Of a DNA stretch of 64,000 bases, positions 8,700-17,422 are shown one piece after another. The stretch's first letter is position 1; every line of letters starts with the position of its first letter. Source of the stretch: Staphylococcus schweitzeri (lineage in GTDB: Bacteria; Bacillota; Bacilli; Staphylococcales; Staphylococcaceae). The notes below the pieces were generated by a model. The model had not been told where the DNA came from. It made no database searches and worked only from the letters and a program-made list of their open reading frames with translations. The translations under genes were made by a program, and so were the position numbers. The DNA lies in NCBI RefSeq assembly GCF_002902405.1, contig NZ_PPQS01000044.1:34632-98631 (forward strand), in the 5' to 3' direction.

Positions 8700-8720
8700 T
8701 TGAAGTGGCCCTAACTTCAA
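8700..8720 (+). promoter_or_regulatory. Inverted repeat in the leader of the first bsaA copy
   Basis: TTGAAGT and ACTTCAA enclose a GC-rich loop, just before the ribosome site TAGGAGG. The same arms occur at 9548-9569 with a loop one base longer. Conservation of the arms with a changed loop suggests an RNA hairpin or an operator. Confidence 0.5.
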
Positions 8721-8743
8721 CTTTTAAATAGGAGGTATTTTCT

Positions 8744-8887
8744 ATGGAAAAAGTTCTTGATTTAGACGTGCAAGTTAAAGGAAATAATAATACTAATGAT
8801 TCAGCGGGTGATGAAAGAGTTACTAGCCATTTTTTATGTAGCTATGGTTGCGGCAATACGGGAAGTTTTAATAGCTTCTGTTGTTAA
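8744..8887 (+). CDS. Lantibiotic precursor of the gallidermin/Bsa family, variant 1
   Basis: 47 residues: a 25-residue leader (MEKVLDLDVQVKGNN...AGDER) and a 22-residue core beginning VTSHFLCSYGCG and ending SFNSFCC. Compared with gallidermin all ring-forming positions are kept: Ser3-Cys7, residue 8-Cys11 (Ser here instead of Thr), Thr14 to be dehydrated, Ser16-Cys21, and Ser19 with the last Cys for the decarboxylated C-terminal ring. Unusual features are Tyr at core position 9, where gallidermin has Pro, and Asn at 13, where it has Lys, so the peptide carries little positive charge. A strong ribosome site precedes the ATG. The gene corresponds to one of the tandem bsaA1/bsaA2 genes of S. aureus; I do not assign which. 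Confidence 0.9.
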   Translation: MEKVLDLDVQVKGNNNTNDSAGDERVTSHFLCSYGCGNTGSFNSFCC

Positions 8888-8896
8888 GATAACAGC

Positions 8897-8925
8897 AAAT
8901 AGAGCCTGAAAGGGCTCTATTTTTA
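8897..8925 (+). terminator. Terminator after the first bsaA copy
   Basis: AAATAGAGCC and GGCTCTATTT around a 6-base loop, followed by further T residues. It should end most transcripts of this copy before the second precursor gene. Confidence 0.75.
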
Positions 8926-9036
8926 TCTATTTAAATATATTAGTGGCTAAAAAATGAGCCCTATTTAATAAATACATATCATTTTATTATTAGCTCTTTT
9001 GATTACCGGTTGAGTTTTTCAATAAATTCTCACTTT
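8926..9036 (+). pseudogene. Decayed copy of the bsaB start
   Basis: The DNA after the first bsaA terminator still resembles the DNA after the second. CTATTTAAATAT, then GGCTAAAAAATGA matches CTATTCAAATAT, then GTGCTACAAATGA where bsaB starts. Further on TTGAGTTTTTCAATA (9010-9024) matches a 15-base stretch inside bsaB codons 15-22. No frame remains open. The rest of 9037-9476 holds nothing I can call. Confidence 0.6.
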
Positions 9037-9547
9037 GGTGATTAACAGTTCTTTCTATTAAAAAAGTTAGTATTATAAAATTAGCTTCTGCACTATACAT
9101 ATAACTAATAATAAGTTTTGATTATCATATTGAAACAATTAGAGCATGTCATTTAAAAAGACAATCAAGTCATTGAAATTACATGTTTTTATCCTCATCT
9201 TTAAAATAACTTCACTTATTCATCGTTAAATTTTGTATAAATAAAATTGAATTAATATCTATTAATTAATCTCAGTCAATTGACACCATATTTTTAATTA
9301 GAATCACTCTTCAGAATGTCCAAGTATTTATATAAATACTTAGATTCATCCATTAAAATATTCCTAAATAAACTCTAGTTTATATAATTTAGATGCAAAA
9401 TTATTATTGAAAATAAACAATAATAAAAATACGCAAAAATCTATTATTCAAAATAGTATTGCTAAATCAATAAGTGTTTACAAAAAATTCACAAAATATA
9501 ATTATATAAATTATTGATTTATTGTGTCAAAAAGGATAATATGACAA

Positions 9548-9569
9548 TTGAAGTGGGCCTTAACTTCAA
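9548..9569 (+). promoter_or_regulatory. Inverted repeat in the leader of the second bsaA copy
   Basis: TTGAAGT and ACTTCAA with loop GGGCCTTA. Same position relative to the ribosome site as the repeat at 8700-8720. Candidate RNA hairpin or binding site for a regulator encoded elsewhere. Confidence 0.5.
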
Positions 9570-9591
9570 CTTTTAATAGGAGGTTTTATCT

Positions 9592-9735
9592 ATGGAAAAA
9601 GTTCTTGATTTAGACGTGCAAGTTAAAGCAAATAACAACACTAATGATTCAGCAGGGGACGAACGTATTACTAGTGTCATTGGATGTACTCCTGGTTGTG
9701 GTAAGACAGGTAGTTTTAATAGCTTCTGCTGTTAA
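9592..9735 (+). CDS. Lantibiotic precursor of the gallidermin/Bsa family, variant 2
   Basis: 47 residues with a leader nearly identical to the first copy and a core beginning ITSVIGCTPGCGKTG and ending SFNSFCC. Ring positions match gallidermin: Ser3-Cys7, Thr8-Cys11, Thr14, Ser16-Cys21, Ser19-Cys22. Pro9 and Lys13 are kept, so this is the more classical of the two peptides. Core residues 4-6 (Val-Ile-Gly) differ from the gallidermin KFL, within the first ring that contacts lipid II pyrophosphate. It is directly upstream of bsaB and shares its operon by read-through. It corresponds to a bsaA1/bsaA2 type gene. Confidence 0.9.
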   Translation: MEKVLDLDVQVKANNNTNDSAGDERITSVIGCTPGCGKTGSFNSFCC

Positions 9736-9744
9736 GATTACAGC

Positions 9745-9770
9745 AAATAGAGCCTGAAAGGGCTCTATTT
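9745..9770 (+). terminator. Weak terminator or attenuator between bsaA and bsaB
   Basis: The same stem as after the first copy (AAATAGAGCC/GGCTCTATTT), but the T run is broken by G at 9771. Partial read-through would give much precursor message and less of the modification genes, as usual for lantibiotic operons. Confidence 0.6.
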
Positions 9771-9798
9771 GTCTATTCAAATATGTGAGGTGCTACAA

Positions 9799-12795
9799 AT
9801 GAACACAATATATGAACCATCAAATATTTGTATGATTAGAACGCCTTTATTATCAGTTGAGTTTTTCAATACATTTTTAAATACTGAACAAGTAAAATAT
9901 AGCGACTTAAATTTAAATGCTCAGATTAAAGAATCTATACTAACAACTACGTTTAACTTATATCGTACTTTACAAGATATAAATTTTGACGGTGATAACA
10001 AGAAGGTTAGAGATGCAAAAGAAAGTTTATTAAAATATTTAATTAGAATGTCAACTCGTCCAACGCCATTTGGATTATTAAGTGGCATTAGTATAGGACG
10101 CTTTGTAAGTGAACCAACCCATCTTAAAGTTGGAAATAGAATCCAAAAATATGTGAAAGTCGATGGTGAGTGGTTATATAAACTGATTAGTTATATTGAG
10201 AGTAATGATGAATATTATCAAAATTTGAAAGTTATATGGAATAGTAAAGCACATATTATCAATGAGCGAATATATTTAAATGAACAAAGTGCAATTTATT
10301 TGAATAACAATAAAGATACCTCTTTTTCAATTAAAAATAGTGAGTTGCTCATGTTCATCAAAACTATTGTGACACAAAATAACATTACTTTCTCAAATTT
10401 AGCTGAAAAGATAAATCGGGAATTTGAAATTAATGATATTTCTAAAGTACAAGTATACATTCATAATCTTGTCTCTAAGGAAATTATATATTCAACAATC
10501 AGACCACCGTTAACAAATAGCGATAATTTAAATTATATTTTAAATAAACTTTCTTTACATAATGATGATTTTGTAGAAAAAATTAGAGAAATCCAGAATT
10601 TGATATTAGCCTATGAAAAAACAGAAATTGGATTTGGAGAGGAAATATATAAAGACATCATTCAGCATATGAAGGCGCTGTTCAAATGTAAAAACTATCT
10701 TCAAATTGATACCAAAATAGATATGATTAACAATCATTTACATCAAGATATAGCAACAAAAATATCTGAAGCAACGTACTTATTGTGGCTTTTATCGAGA
10801 AATAATATCGGATTAACAGATTTGAAAAATCTTCACAACCGTTTTATTGAAAAATATGGATTTGAACAACTCGTTAATGTTAAAGATTTAATTTCGGATA
10901 TAACAGGTTTCGGGACAACAATTTTTCAAGAAGAAGAAACCGACGGAAATAATATTGTAATGCTAAAACAAAAATTCTTACATGCCTTGAGAAACAATGA
11001 TGAAATTGTCATCAACGATAAAGATGTAGAGTCATTGATTAACGATAACACTATCAATAATTATCATGCACCAATGAGCGCTGATGTATACGCTGAACTA
11101 TACATTGGTGATTACTACTACAATAAGTATAATGAGCTCGTTGTTATTAGTCCTCTAACAGCGTCTTTTAATGCTGGCGCTACATTTGGACGTTTTCATC
11201 ATTTAATTGATACTAAAAATTTAGAAAAATTAGAACATGAAAAAAGACATTATTATCAAAAGATGATGCGTGATGATAATGTAGAAATGATTTCTGTAAA
11301 TAATTTACCGAAATACCCGCGAAATCATAATGTATTAACTAATCATGAATCATATGAATATTCATTGAATTTAGGAAGTAGTTATAGTGATTCGAAGTAT
11401 GAGCTTCACTTAGATGACATTTACGTTGGTGCTACCTTTAATAAATTATATTTATACTCATGCCAACTAAATAAAAGATTACTATTTGAATCAAACAATA
11501 TGTATAACTATTTTAAAGAGAATAATTTATATCGATTGTTAAGAGGAATTTCAATGGAATCAGTGAAATACATTGAACCTATGAATGATGTGAGTATTGA
11601 TTCATTCAGTTATTCACCGCGAATCAGATATAAAAATGTAATTCTTAAACCAGCATATTGGAAAATTAATGAAATGGTGTTACCTATACCAAAAAATGAT
11701 GAATGGGATCAACAGTTTTTAAAGTATAAACAACAATTTAATATACCCACTATGGTTAATTTAGTATATGGAGATAACAAACTTCTACTAAACTTATCAT
11801 TAGTTAATCACAGATATTTATTGATGAAAGAATATAAGAAGCATAAACGTGTGCGTTTAGTAGAAACATTTTTACCACAATCAAACAATGACCATGTGTA
11901 TGAAATTGTTACACCTGTTTATAAAAAAACTGCATATTGTGGACCTGAAATTGAAATTCCAAAATATAAAAATACAGATATTGAATATGATAAAGAATGG
12001 TTTGCATTACATATATATATTGATAAACCTTCGCAAAATACATTTATCATCGATAATTTGTATCCATTTGTAAAACATCATAAAGACAAGGGAGATATAG
12101 ATCAATATTTTTTAATGCGCTATATCAAACAAGGTGACATTATAAAGTTGAGGTTATACAGAAATGACGAAAATTATAATGAAATATATAGTATCATGAA
12201 AAATTGGTTATCATATGTTCGTCAAACGACAGAAGTTTCAGATTATGAATTTGTATCATACGAGCCAGAATATTTTAGATATGGTGGAAAGAACACGATT
12301 AATGAAATAGAATCTTTTTTTGAATATGACACGAATTTAGCTGTCAATATTATTGAAAATGATTTTAAGTTTGAGAGACCATTTATTGTTGCTATTTCAA
12401 TAATGTATTTATTTGAAATGTTGTCGATTTCGAATGAAGAGCGTATGGAAATTGTAAATAACTATGTACCTACTTCATTTAAAAGTAAAGAAATTAGGCC
12501 TTTAAAAAATGAACTCGTAACTATATGTAATCCTGCTAATAATTTCGAAAACATCGCTAAATACGATAGTGAAATTTATCGGATTTTAAAAGATGACGGA
12601 CAAATTTTGAGTAAGTTAAATGAAGGACTTAAAAAACCGTTAACTACGAAAAGGTCAAGGATAATTGGTAGTTTAATTCATATGCGTTGCAATCGAATAT
12701 TTGGCATTGATAAGGACCAAGAAACCTTTGTTTTATCTATTGTAAAAGAAATTGATAAAACTCAAAAGTATTGGTGTGGTGATAAAAATGACTGA
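9799..12795 (+). CDS. bsaB: Class I lantibiotic dehydratase LanB
   Basis: Dehydrates Ser and Thr of the precursor core to Dha and Dhb by glutamylation from Glu-tRNA and elimination; acts in the cytoplasm at the membrane with BsaC. 998 residues, matching EpiB-type enzymes of about 990. The N-terminal glutamylation domain begins with the family-typical FNLYRTL...RPTPFGLLSG block (residues ~55-100). The C-terminal SpaB_C-like elimination domain starts near EWFALHIYID and contains the QYFLMRYIKQGDIIKLRLY block. I chose the ATG at 9799 because GAGGTG lies just before it; an in-frame upstream start at 9769 lies inside the attenuator hairpin. It overlaps bsaC by 8 bases, showing translational coupling. 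Confidence 0.95.
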   Translation: MNTIYEPSNICMIRTPLLSVEFFNTFLNTEQVKYSDLNLNAQIKESILTTTFNLYRTLQDINFDGDNKKVRDAKESLLKYLIRMSTRPTPFGLLSGISIGRFVSEPTHLKVGNRIQKYVKVDGEWLYKLISYIESNDEYYQNLKVIWNSKAHIINERIYLNEQSAIYLNNNKDTSFSIKNSELLMFIKTIVTQNNITFSNLAEKINREFEINDISKVQVYIHNLVSKEIIYSTIRPPLTNSDNLNYILNKLSLHNDDFVEKIREIQNLILAYEKTEIGFGEEIYKDIIQHMKALFKCKNYLQIDTKIDMINNHLHQDIATKISEATYLLWLLSRNNIGLTDLKNLHNRFIEKYGFEQLVNVKDLISDITGFGTTIFQEEETDGNNIVMLKQKFLHALRNNDEIVINDKDVESLINDNTINNYHAPMSADVYAELYIGDYYYNKYNELVVISPLTASFNAGATFGRFHHLIDTKNLEKLEHEKRHYYQKMMRDDNVEMISVNNLPKYPRNHNVLTNHESYEYSLNLGSSYSDSKYELHLDDIYVGATFNKLYLYSCQLNKRLLFESNNMYNYFKENNLYRLLRGISMESVKYIEPMNDVSIDSFSYSPRIRYKNVILKPAYWKINEMVLPIPKNDEWDQQFLKYKQQFNIPTMVNLVYGDNKLLLNLSLVNHRYLLMKEYKKHKRVRLVETFLPQSNNDHVYEIVTPVYKKTAYCGPEIEIPKYKNTDIEYDKEWFALHIYIDKPSQNTFIIDNLYPFVKHHKDKGDIDQYFLMRYIKQGDIIKLRLYRNDENYNEIYSIMKNWLSYVRQTTEVSDYEFVSYEPEYFRYGGKNTINEIESFFEYDTNLAVNIIENDFKFERPFIVAISIMYLFEMLSISNEERMEIVNNYVPTSFKSKEIRPLKNELVTICNPANNFENIAKYDSEIYRILKDDGQILSKLNEGLKKPLTTKRSRIIGSLIHMRCNRIFGIDKDQETFVLSIVKEIDKTQKYWCGDKND

Positions 12796-14032
12796 TTTGA
12801 ATCTAATTTTGAAGAAAAAGTTTCAAGATATTTCAGAAGTAGATGATTTTATTTCAAAAGCCTCCACTGAAACTGATTACTTTGAACCAGTAACGTTATC
12901 GCATGGTATTCCAGGTTTAATATTATTTTTAGATGCTTATCAAAAATCTTTCAACATAAATACTGAACATATTGTGCACAAGTATGTCATGAAATTAGCG
13001 CCATATTTACAAAATCATCAATATAATAATTCTTTATTTGGTGGGCTTTCAGGTATTGCATTTTCAATGGATATAGCATCACAAAATGGCAGGAATTATC
13101 AAAATATTTTAAATAATATTGATGATGTCATTGTGAATGAAATAGAAAATAAATTGGATCAAATATTACAAGAACCATTAAATCCATTAAATTATGACAC
13201 TATCAGCGGATTAGCTGGGATAGGGCGATATTTATTAAATCGGATAGATGTAAGTGGTACAAATGTTAAAACATTAAAAAGAATATTAACATATTTTAAA
13301 GACATTCAATATTCTCAAAATAGCTGGGTAGTTCCACAAGAAAGTCAATTTTTAGAGTCTGATAAAAATTATTTTACACAAGGTAATATCAATCTTGGAC
13401 TTGCACATGGAGTGCTAGGACCAATGTCGTTATTTGCATTATGTGTGATTAAAGGAATTACTATTGAAAATCATCAGCATATATTAAAAGACATGTACAA
13501 ATTTATTATGGACAAAAAATTTTGTAGCAATTATAGATGGTTACAGCGATATGATTTAATTTCAGAACGTAATCATTTCAATTTTATTCGGAATGGTTGG
13601 TGTTATGGCAATACGGGAGTAATGACAACGATGTTTTTAATTGGGCAAGCACTACAAGATGAAGAAATTATTCAAATGTCTAAAAAAGTGATGTTACAAG
13701 TGATAAATGATAAGGAGGAAAATTTAATAAGTCCTACTATTTGTCATGGATTATCTTCACAAATATTAATGTTAACAATTATGAATTTGCATTTTGAGTT
13801 AGACGAAGTTTCTGATTATATTACTGAATTAACCAATAAACTGATCTCTCATTATAAGGAAGATCATCTGGTGAATTTTATAGACATTAACGAGAATAAG
13901 CAAGGCGAAATTAAAAGTGGGAAAGTTGGTCTTTTAGAAGGAGAAATAGGGGTCTATCTATTATTGATAACACTTCAAAATATAAACATTCTCAATGAAA
14001 AAAATTGGACCAATGCGTTTTTAATTAGCTGA
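12788..14032 (+). CDS. bsaC: Lantibiotic cyclase LanC
   Basis: Zinc enzyme that adds cysteine thiols to Dha/Dhb to form the lanthionine rings. 414 residues. Visible signatures are the catalytic His in LAHGVLGP, the first zinc Cys in NGWCYGNTG and the Cys-His zinc pair in TICHGLSSQ. The double-glycine motifs of the alpha/alpha barrel (LSHGIPGLILF, FGGLSGIAFS, GLAGIGRYLL, LLEGEIGVYLL) are spaced through the protein. I chose the ATG at 12788, inside the last codons of bsaB; a start 36 bases upstream is possible but lies deeper in bsaB. Confidence 0.94.
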   Translation: MTDLNLILKKKFQDISEVDDFISKASTETDYFEPVTLSHGIPGLILFLDAYQKSFNINTEHIVHKYVMKLAPYLQNHQYNNSLFGGLSGIAFSMDIASQNGRNYQNILNNIDDVIVNEIENKLDQILQEPLNPLNYDTISGLAGIGRYLLNRIDVSGTNVKTLKRILTYFKDIQYSQNSWVVPQESQFLESDKNYFTQGNINLGLAHGVLGPMSLFALCVIKGITIENHQHILKDMYKFIMDKKFCSNYRWLQRYDLISERNHFNFIRNGWCYGNTGVMTTMFLIGQALQDEEIIQMSKKVMLQVINDKEENLISPTICHGLSSQILMLTIMNLHFELDEVSDYITELTNKLISHYKEDHLVNFIDINENKQGEIKSGKVGLLEGEIGVYLLLITLQNINILNEKNWTNAFLIS

Positions 14033-14047
14033 ATGGAGGCGTATATC

Positions 14048-14566
14048 ATGGGAGAAAATGTATTAATTTGTTTGTGTGGCTCAGTAAATAGCATCAACAT
14101 TAGCCACTATATTATTGAATTGAAATCAAAATTTGATGAAGTAAATGTAATTGCGTCAACGAATGGCAGAAAGTTTATTAATGGTGAGATTTTAAAACAA
14201 TTTTGTGATAATTATTATGATGAAATTAAAAACCCATTTTTAAATCATGTGGATATAGTAAATAAACATGACAAAATCTTAATTATTCCTGCAACTTCAA
14301 ATACGATTAACAAAATTGCAAATGGCATATGTGACAATTTATTACTAACCATTTGTCATACAGCATTTGACAAACTATTTATCTTCCCAAATATGAATTT
14401 ACGCATGTGGGAAAACCCAATTACTCAAAATAATATTCGATTATTAAAAGATTATGGTGTATCAATATACCCAGCAAATATTTCAGAAAGTTATGAATTA
14501 GCGTCTAAAACATTTAAAAAGAATGTTGTCGCACCAGAACCATATAAAGTTCTGGAATTCATTTGA
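14048..14566 (+). CDS. bsaD: Peptidyl-cysteine decarboxylase LanD (flavoprotein)
   Basis: Oxidatively decarboxylates the C-terminal Cys of the core peptide using FMN, giving the enethiol that forms the S-aminovinyl-cysteine ring. 172 residues, EpiD-like. The substrate-binding and FMN motif of the HFCD family reads PATSNTINKIANGICDNLL, and the active-site His is in LNHVDIVNKH. KLFIFPNMNLRMW matches EpiD closely from memory. GGAGG at 14035-14039 points to the ATG at 14048. Its presence agrees with the CC end of both precursors. Confidence 0.94.
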   Translation: MGENVLICLCGSVNSINISHYIIELKSKFDEVNVIASTNGRKFINGEILKQFCDNYYDEIKNPFLNHVDIVNKHDKILIIPATSNTINKIANGICDNLLLTICHTAFDKLFIFPNMNLRMWENPITQNNIRLLKDYGVSIYPANISESYELASKTFKKNVVAPEPYKVLEFI

Positions 14567-14575
14567 GATAAGAAG

Positions 14576-15949
14576 ATGAAGATTATAAAGCGGGTTATTT
14601 CTAGTTTAATAATATTGAGTCTTTTAATATCTATTACAATGAGTACTGCATCAGCATCAGTAGAACAGTATTACAGTGTTGAATATAAGAATACGGCAAC
14701 ATTTAACAAGTTAGTTAAAGAGAAGTCCCTGAATGTTGTATATAATATACCGGAATTACATGTGGCACAGATTAAAATGACAAAAACGAATGCCAATTCA
14801 TTGGCAAACTATAAAAATGAAGTTCAATATATTAATGCTACATGTTCAACTTGTATTACTAGTGAGAAAACAATAGACAGAGCCTCAAATGAGTCATTAT
14901 TTTCAAGGCAATGGGATATGAATAAAATAACAAATAATGGTGCATCGTATGATGATTTGCCCAAAAATGCTAAGACTAAAATAGCAATCATAGATACAGG
15001 TGTGATGCAAAACCATGATGATTTGAAAAGTAATTTCTCGACTGATTCTAAAAATTTAGTACCTTTAAACGGTTTCAGAGGTACTGAACCAGAAGAGACT
15101 GGTGATGCGCACGATATCAGTGATAGGAAAGGACATGGCACGATGGTGTCGGGTCAAACGAGTGCTAATGGTAGATTAATAGGTGTCGCACCAAATAATA
15201 AATTTACAATGTACCGTGTTTTTGGTAGTAAAAAGACAGAATTACTATGGATATCAAAAGCGATTGTTCAAGCGGCAAATGATGGAAATCAAGTCATTAA
15301 TATTAGTGTTGGTAGTTATACTATTTTAGACAAAAATGAACATCAAACTTTTAGGAAAGATGAAAAAGTAGAATACGATGCGTTACAGAAAGCAATCAAT
15401 TACGCCAAGAAGAAAAAATCTATCGTTGTTGCTGCAGCTGGTAATGATGGAATTGATGTAAATGACAAACAGAAACTAAATTTACAGCGTAAATATCAAG
15501 GGAATGGTGAAGTGAAAGATGTTCCTGCATCTATGGAGAATGTTATTACAGTAGGATCAACAGATCAAAATAGTAATCTTTCTGAGTTTTCCAATTTTGG
15601 TATGAATTATACTGATATTGTTGCGCCTGGGGGTTCATTTGCTTATTTAAATCAATTTGGTGTGGATAAATGGATGAATGAAGGGTATATGCATAAGGAG
15701 AACATTTTAACTACTGCCAATAACGGAAGATATATTTATCAGGCTGGGACTTCATTAGCCACACCTAAAGTTTCGGGTGCGTTAGCTTTAATAATTGATA
15801 AATATAATCTTGAAAAACATCCAGATAAAGCGATTGAGTTGTTATATCAGCATGGCACATCGAAGAATAATAAATCATTTAGTAGATATGGACATGGTGA
15901 ACTTGATGTGTATAAAGCTTTAAATGTAACAAGTCAAAGAGCAAGTTAA
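14576..15949 (+). CDS. bsaP: Lantibiotic leader peptidase LanP (subtilisin-like serine protease)
   Basis: Exported protease that removes the leader after Arg25 of the precursors. 457 residues with a signal peptide (MKIIKRVISSLIILSLL...SASA) and a propeptide up to about residue 105. The catalytic triad is complete: Asp140 in AIIDTG, His187 in GHGTMVSG, Ser393 in GTSLATPKVSG, and the oxyanion Asn290 in AAGND. Like EpiP it prefers Arg at P1, which fits ..GDER at both leaders. The gene follows bsaD by 9 bases. Confidence 0.94.
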   Translation: MKIIKRVISSLIILSLLISITMSTASASVEQYYSVEYKNTATFNKLVKEKSLNVVYNIPELHVAQIKMTKTNANSLANYKNEVQYINATCSTCITSEKTIDRASNESLFSRQWDMNKITNNGASYDDLPKNAKTKIAIIDTGVMQNHDDLKSNFSTDSKNLVPLNGFRGTEPEETGDAHDISDRKGHGTMVSGQTSANGRLIGVAPNNKFTMYRVFGSKKTELLWISKAIVQAANDGNQVINISVGSYTILDKNEHQTFRKDEKVEYDALQKAINYAKKKKSIVVAAAGNDGIDVNDKQKLNLQRKYQGNGEVKDVPASMENVITVGSTDQNSNLSEFSNFGMNYTDIVAPGGSFAYLNQFGVDKWMNEGYMHKENILTTANNGRYIYQAGTSLATPKVSGALALIIDKYNLEKHPDKAIELLYQHGTSKNNKSFSRYGHGELDVYKALNVTSQRAS

Positions 15950-15971
15950 AAAGGTAAAGGAGTTTTTGATT

Positions 15972-16664
15972 ATGGCAAAATTAGTTACTGAAAATATTTC
16001 AAAGAGATTTAAACATCATGATGTATTGAAGAATATTAATATCACTTTAGAAAGTAACGAAGTTTATGGATTACTTGGCATTAATGGTGCTGGTAAAACG
16101 ACACTCATGAAAATTATTTGTGGCATACTTCAACAAGATTCTGGAGAGATATTGTTAGACAATCAACCAATGAAACGCAACGATTTACACAAAGTTGGTT
16201 CTCTTATTGAAACACCAGCGACGTATAACCATTTAAGTGCACAAGATAATTTGAAAATCGTGTGTTTAAATGAAAGTGTTGATTTCAGTGAAATTAATAA
16301 TGTTTTAAGTTTAGTCAATTTAAATGTTGATAAAAAGAAAAAAGTTAAGGACTTTTCTTTAGGTATGAAACAAAGACTTGGAATTGCTATGGCATTGATT
16401 AAAAAGCCAGAAATTTTAGTTTTAGATGAACCATCTAATGGTCTAGACCCATACGGAATACAAGAACTTAGAGAACTTTTAAAATTATTAACAGAACGAG
16501 GTACCAGTATCATTATTTCAAGTCACATTTTATCTGAAATCCAAGTTTTAGCAGATCATATCGGTATTATTCATGAAGGAGAGCTAAAATATCAGCAAAG
16601 AAATAACAAAGATGAAAACTTAGAAGATATATTCTTTAATATAACGAAAGGAGATTACAAATGA
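15972..16664 (+). CDS. bsaF: Lantibiotic immunity ABC transporter, ATPase
   Basis: ATP-binding subunit of the LanFEG exporter that removes the lantibiotic from the producer's membrane. 230 residues with Walker A GINGAGKTT, the ABC signature FSLGMKQRLGIAMAL, Walker B ILVLDEPSNGLDP and the switch His in SSHILSE. AAAGGAG lies 9 bases before the ATG at 15972; a TTG 6 bases upstream is too close to it. It overlaps bsaE by 4 bases (ATGA). Confidence 0.94.
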   Translation: MAKLVTENISKRFKHHDVLKNINITLESNEVYGLLGINGAGKTTLMKIICGILQQDSGEILLDNQPMKRNDLHKVGSLIETPATYNHLSAQDNLKIVCLNESVDFSEINNVLSLVNLNVDKKKKVKDFSLGMKQRLGIAMALIKKPEILVLDEPSNGLDPYGIQELRELLKLLTERGTSIIISSHILSEIQVLADHIGIIHEGELKYQQRNNKDENLEDIFFNITKGDYK

Positions 16665-17422
16665 TACATTTAAAGATAGAAGGTATCAAATTTAAAAATT
16701 CTTTCAGTATGTATGTGTTATTAATAAGCCCGCTAGTGTTTCTTTGTTTTGCTATTTTCACAGTCTTATTCGCCAAAAGTAATACTGGAATAGCGAATAG
16801 TTTATCACCATATATAACATTACTATTTAATATTTGGCCAATTGCATTCATACCGATTGTACTGTGTATGGCTTGTAATTCATTATTTAAAATTGAAATG
16901 AGAAATAAATCATTTAATTATTACTTAAGTAATAATTGGTCAATTACAAAAGAAATAAGAGCAAAGATTGTCATTTTATCATTAGCATTTTTAGTACATT
17001 GCTTTTTAGTATACATTATTGCTTATATAGGTGACCTTATAATTAATCCACATCCGATTAATGCTATGTTGTTATTGGTTACAATATTGTTGATGTATGT
17101 TGTATCTTTACCATTAATACCTCTCAACTTTTTATTAACTCGATATTTTGGGGTGTTTGTATCAATTTTAATAAACTTAGTGTTATCAGTTATATGCGTC
17201 ATATTTTTAACACTGAAAAGTTTATTTTGGGTGCTACCATGGGCGATAATGCAGAGAGTTCCGCTTGTTACGCTGGGCATATTACCAAATGGCTTAGTTG
17301 TAGACCATAATTCAAAATACTTTAATGACCTCAATGCATTATATATTTCGATTATTGTTAGCGTCATTATTTTCGCGATATTAACATTTTTAAATAATAA
17401 GAAAAGTTGGCGATTAAAATGA
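16661..17422 (+). CDS. bsaE: Lantibiotic immunity ABC transporter, permease E
   Basis: 253 residues with about six hydrophobic segments (for example YVLLISPLVFLCFAIFTVLF and FAILTFL near the end), typical of LanE permeases. It pairs with BsaF and BsaG. The start overlaps the bsaF stop and its own stop overlaps the bsaG start, both as ATGA. Confidence 0.9.
   Translation: MIHLKIEGIKFKNSFSMYVLLISPLVFLCFAIFTVLFAKSNTGIANSLSPYITLLFNIWPIAFIPIVLCMACNSLFKIEMRNKSFNYYLSNNWSITKEIRAKIVILSLAFLVHCFLVYIIAYIGDLIINPHPINAMLLLVTILLMYVVSLPLIPLNFLLTRYFGVFVSILINLVLSVICVIFLTLKSLFWVLPWAIMQRVPLVTLGILPNGLVVDHNSKYFNDLNALYISIIVSVIIFAILTFLNNKKSWRLK

Noticed and set aside
6250..8743. lukED or hsdMS remnants between egc and bsa
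   Set aside because: The fragments that can be read do not match leukocidin or restriction subunits that I know.
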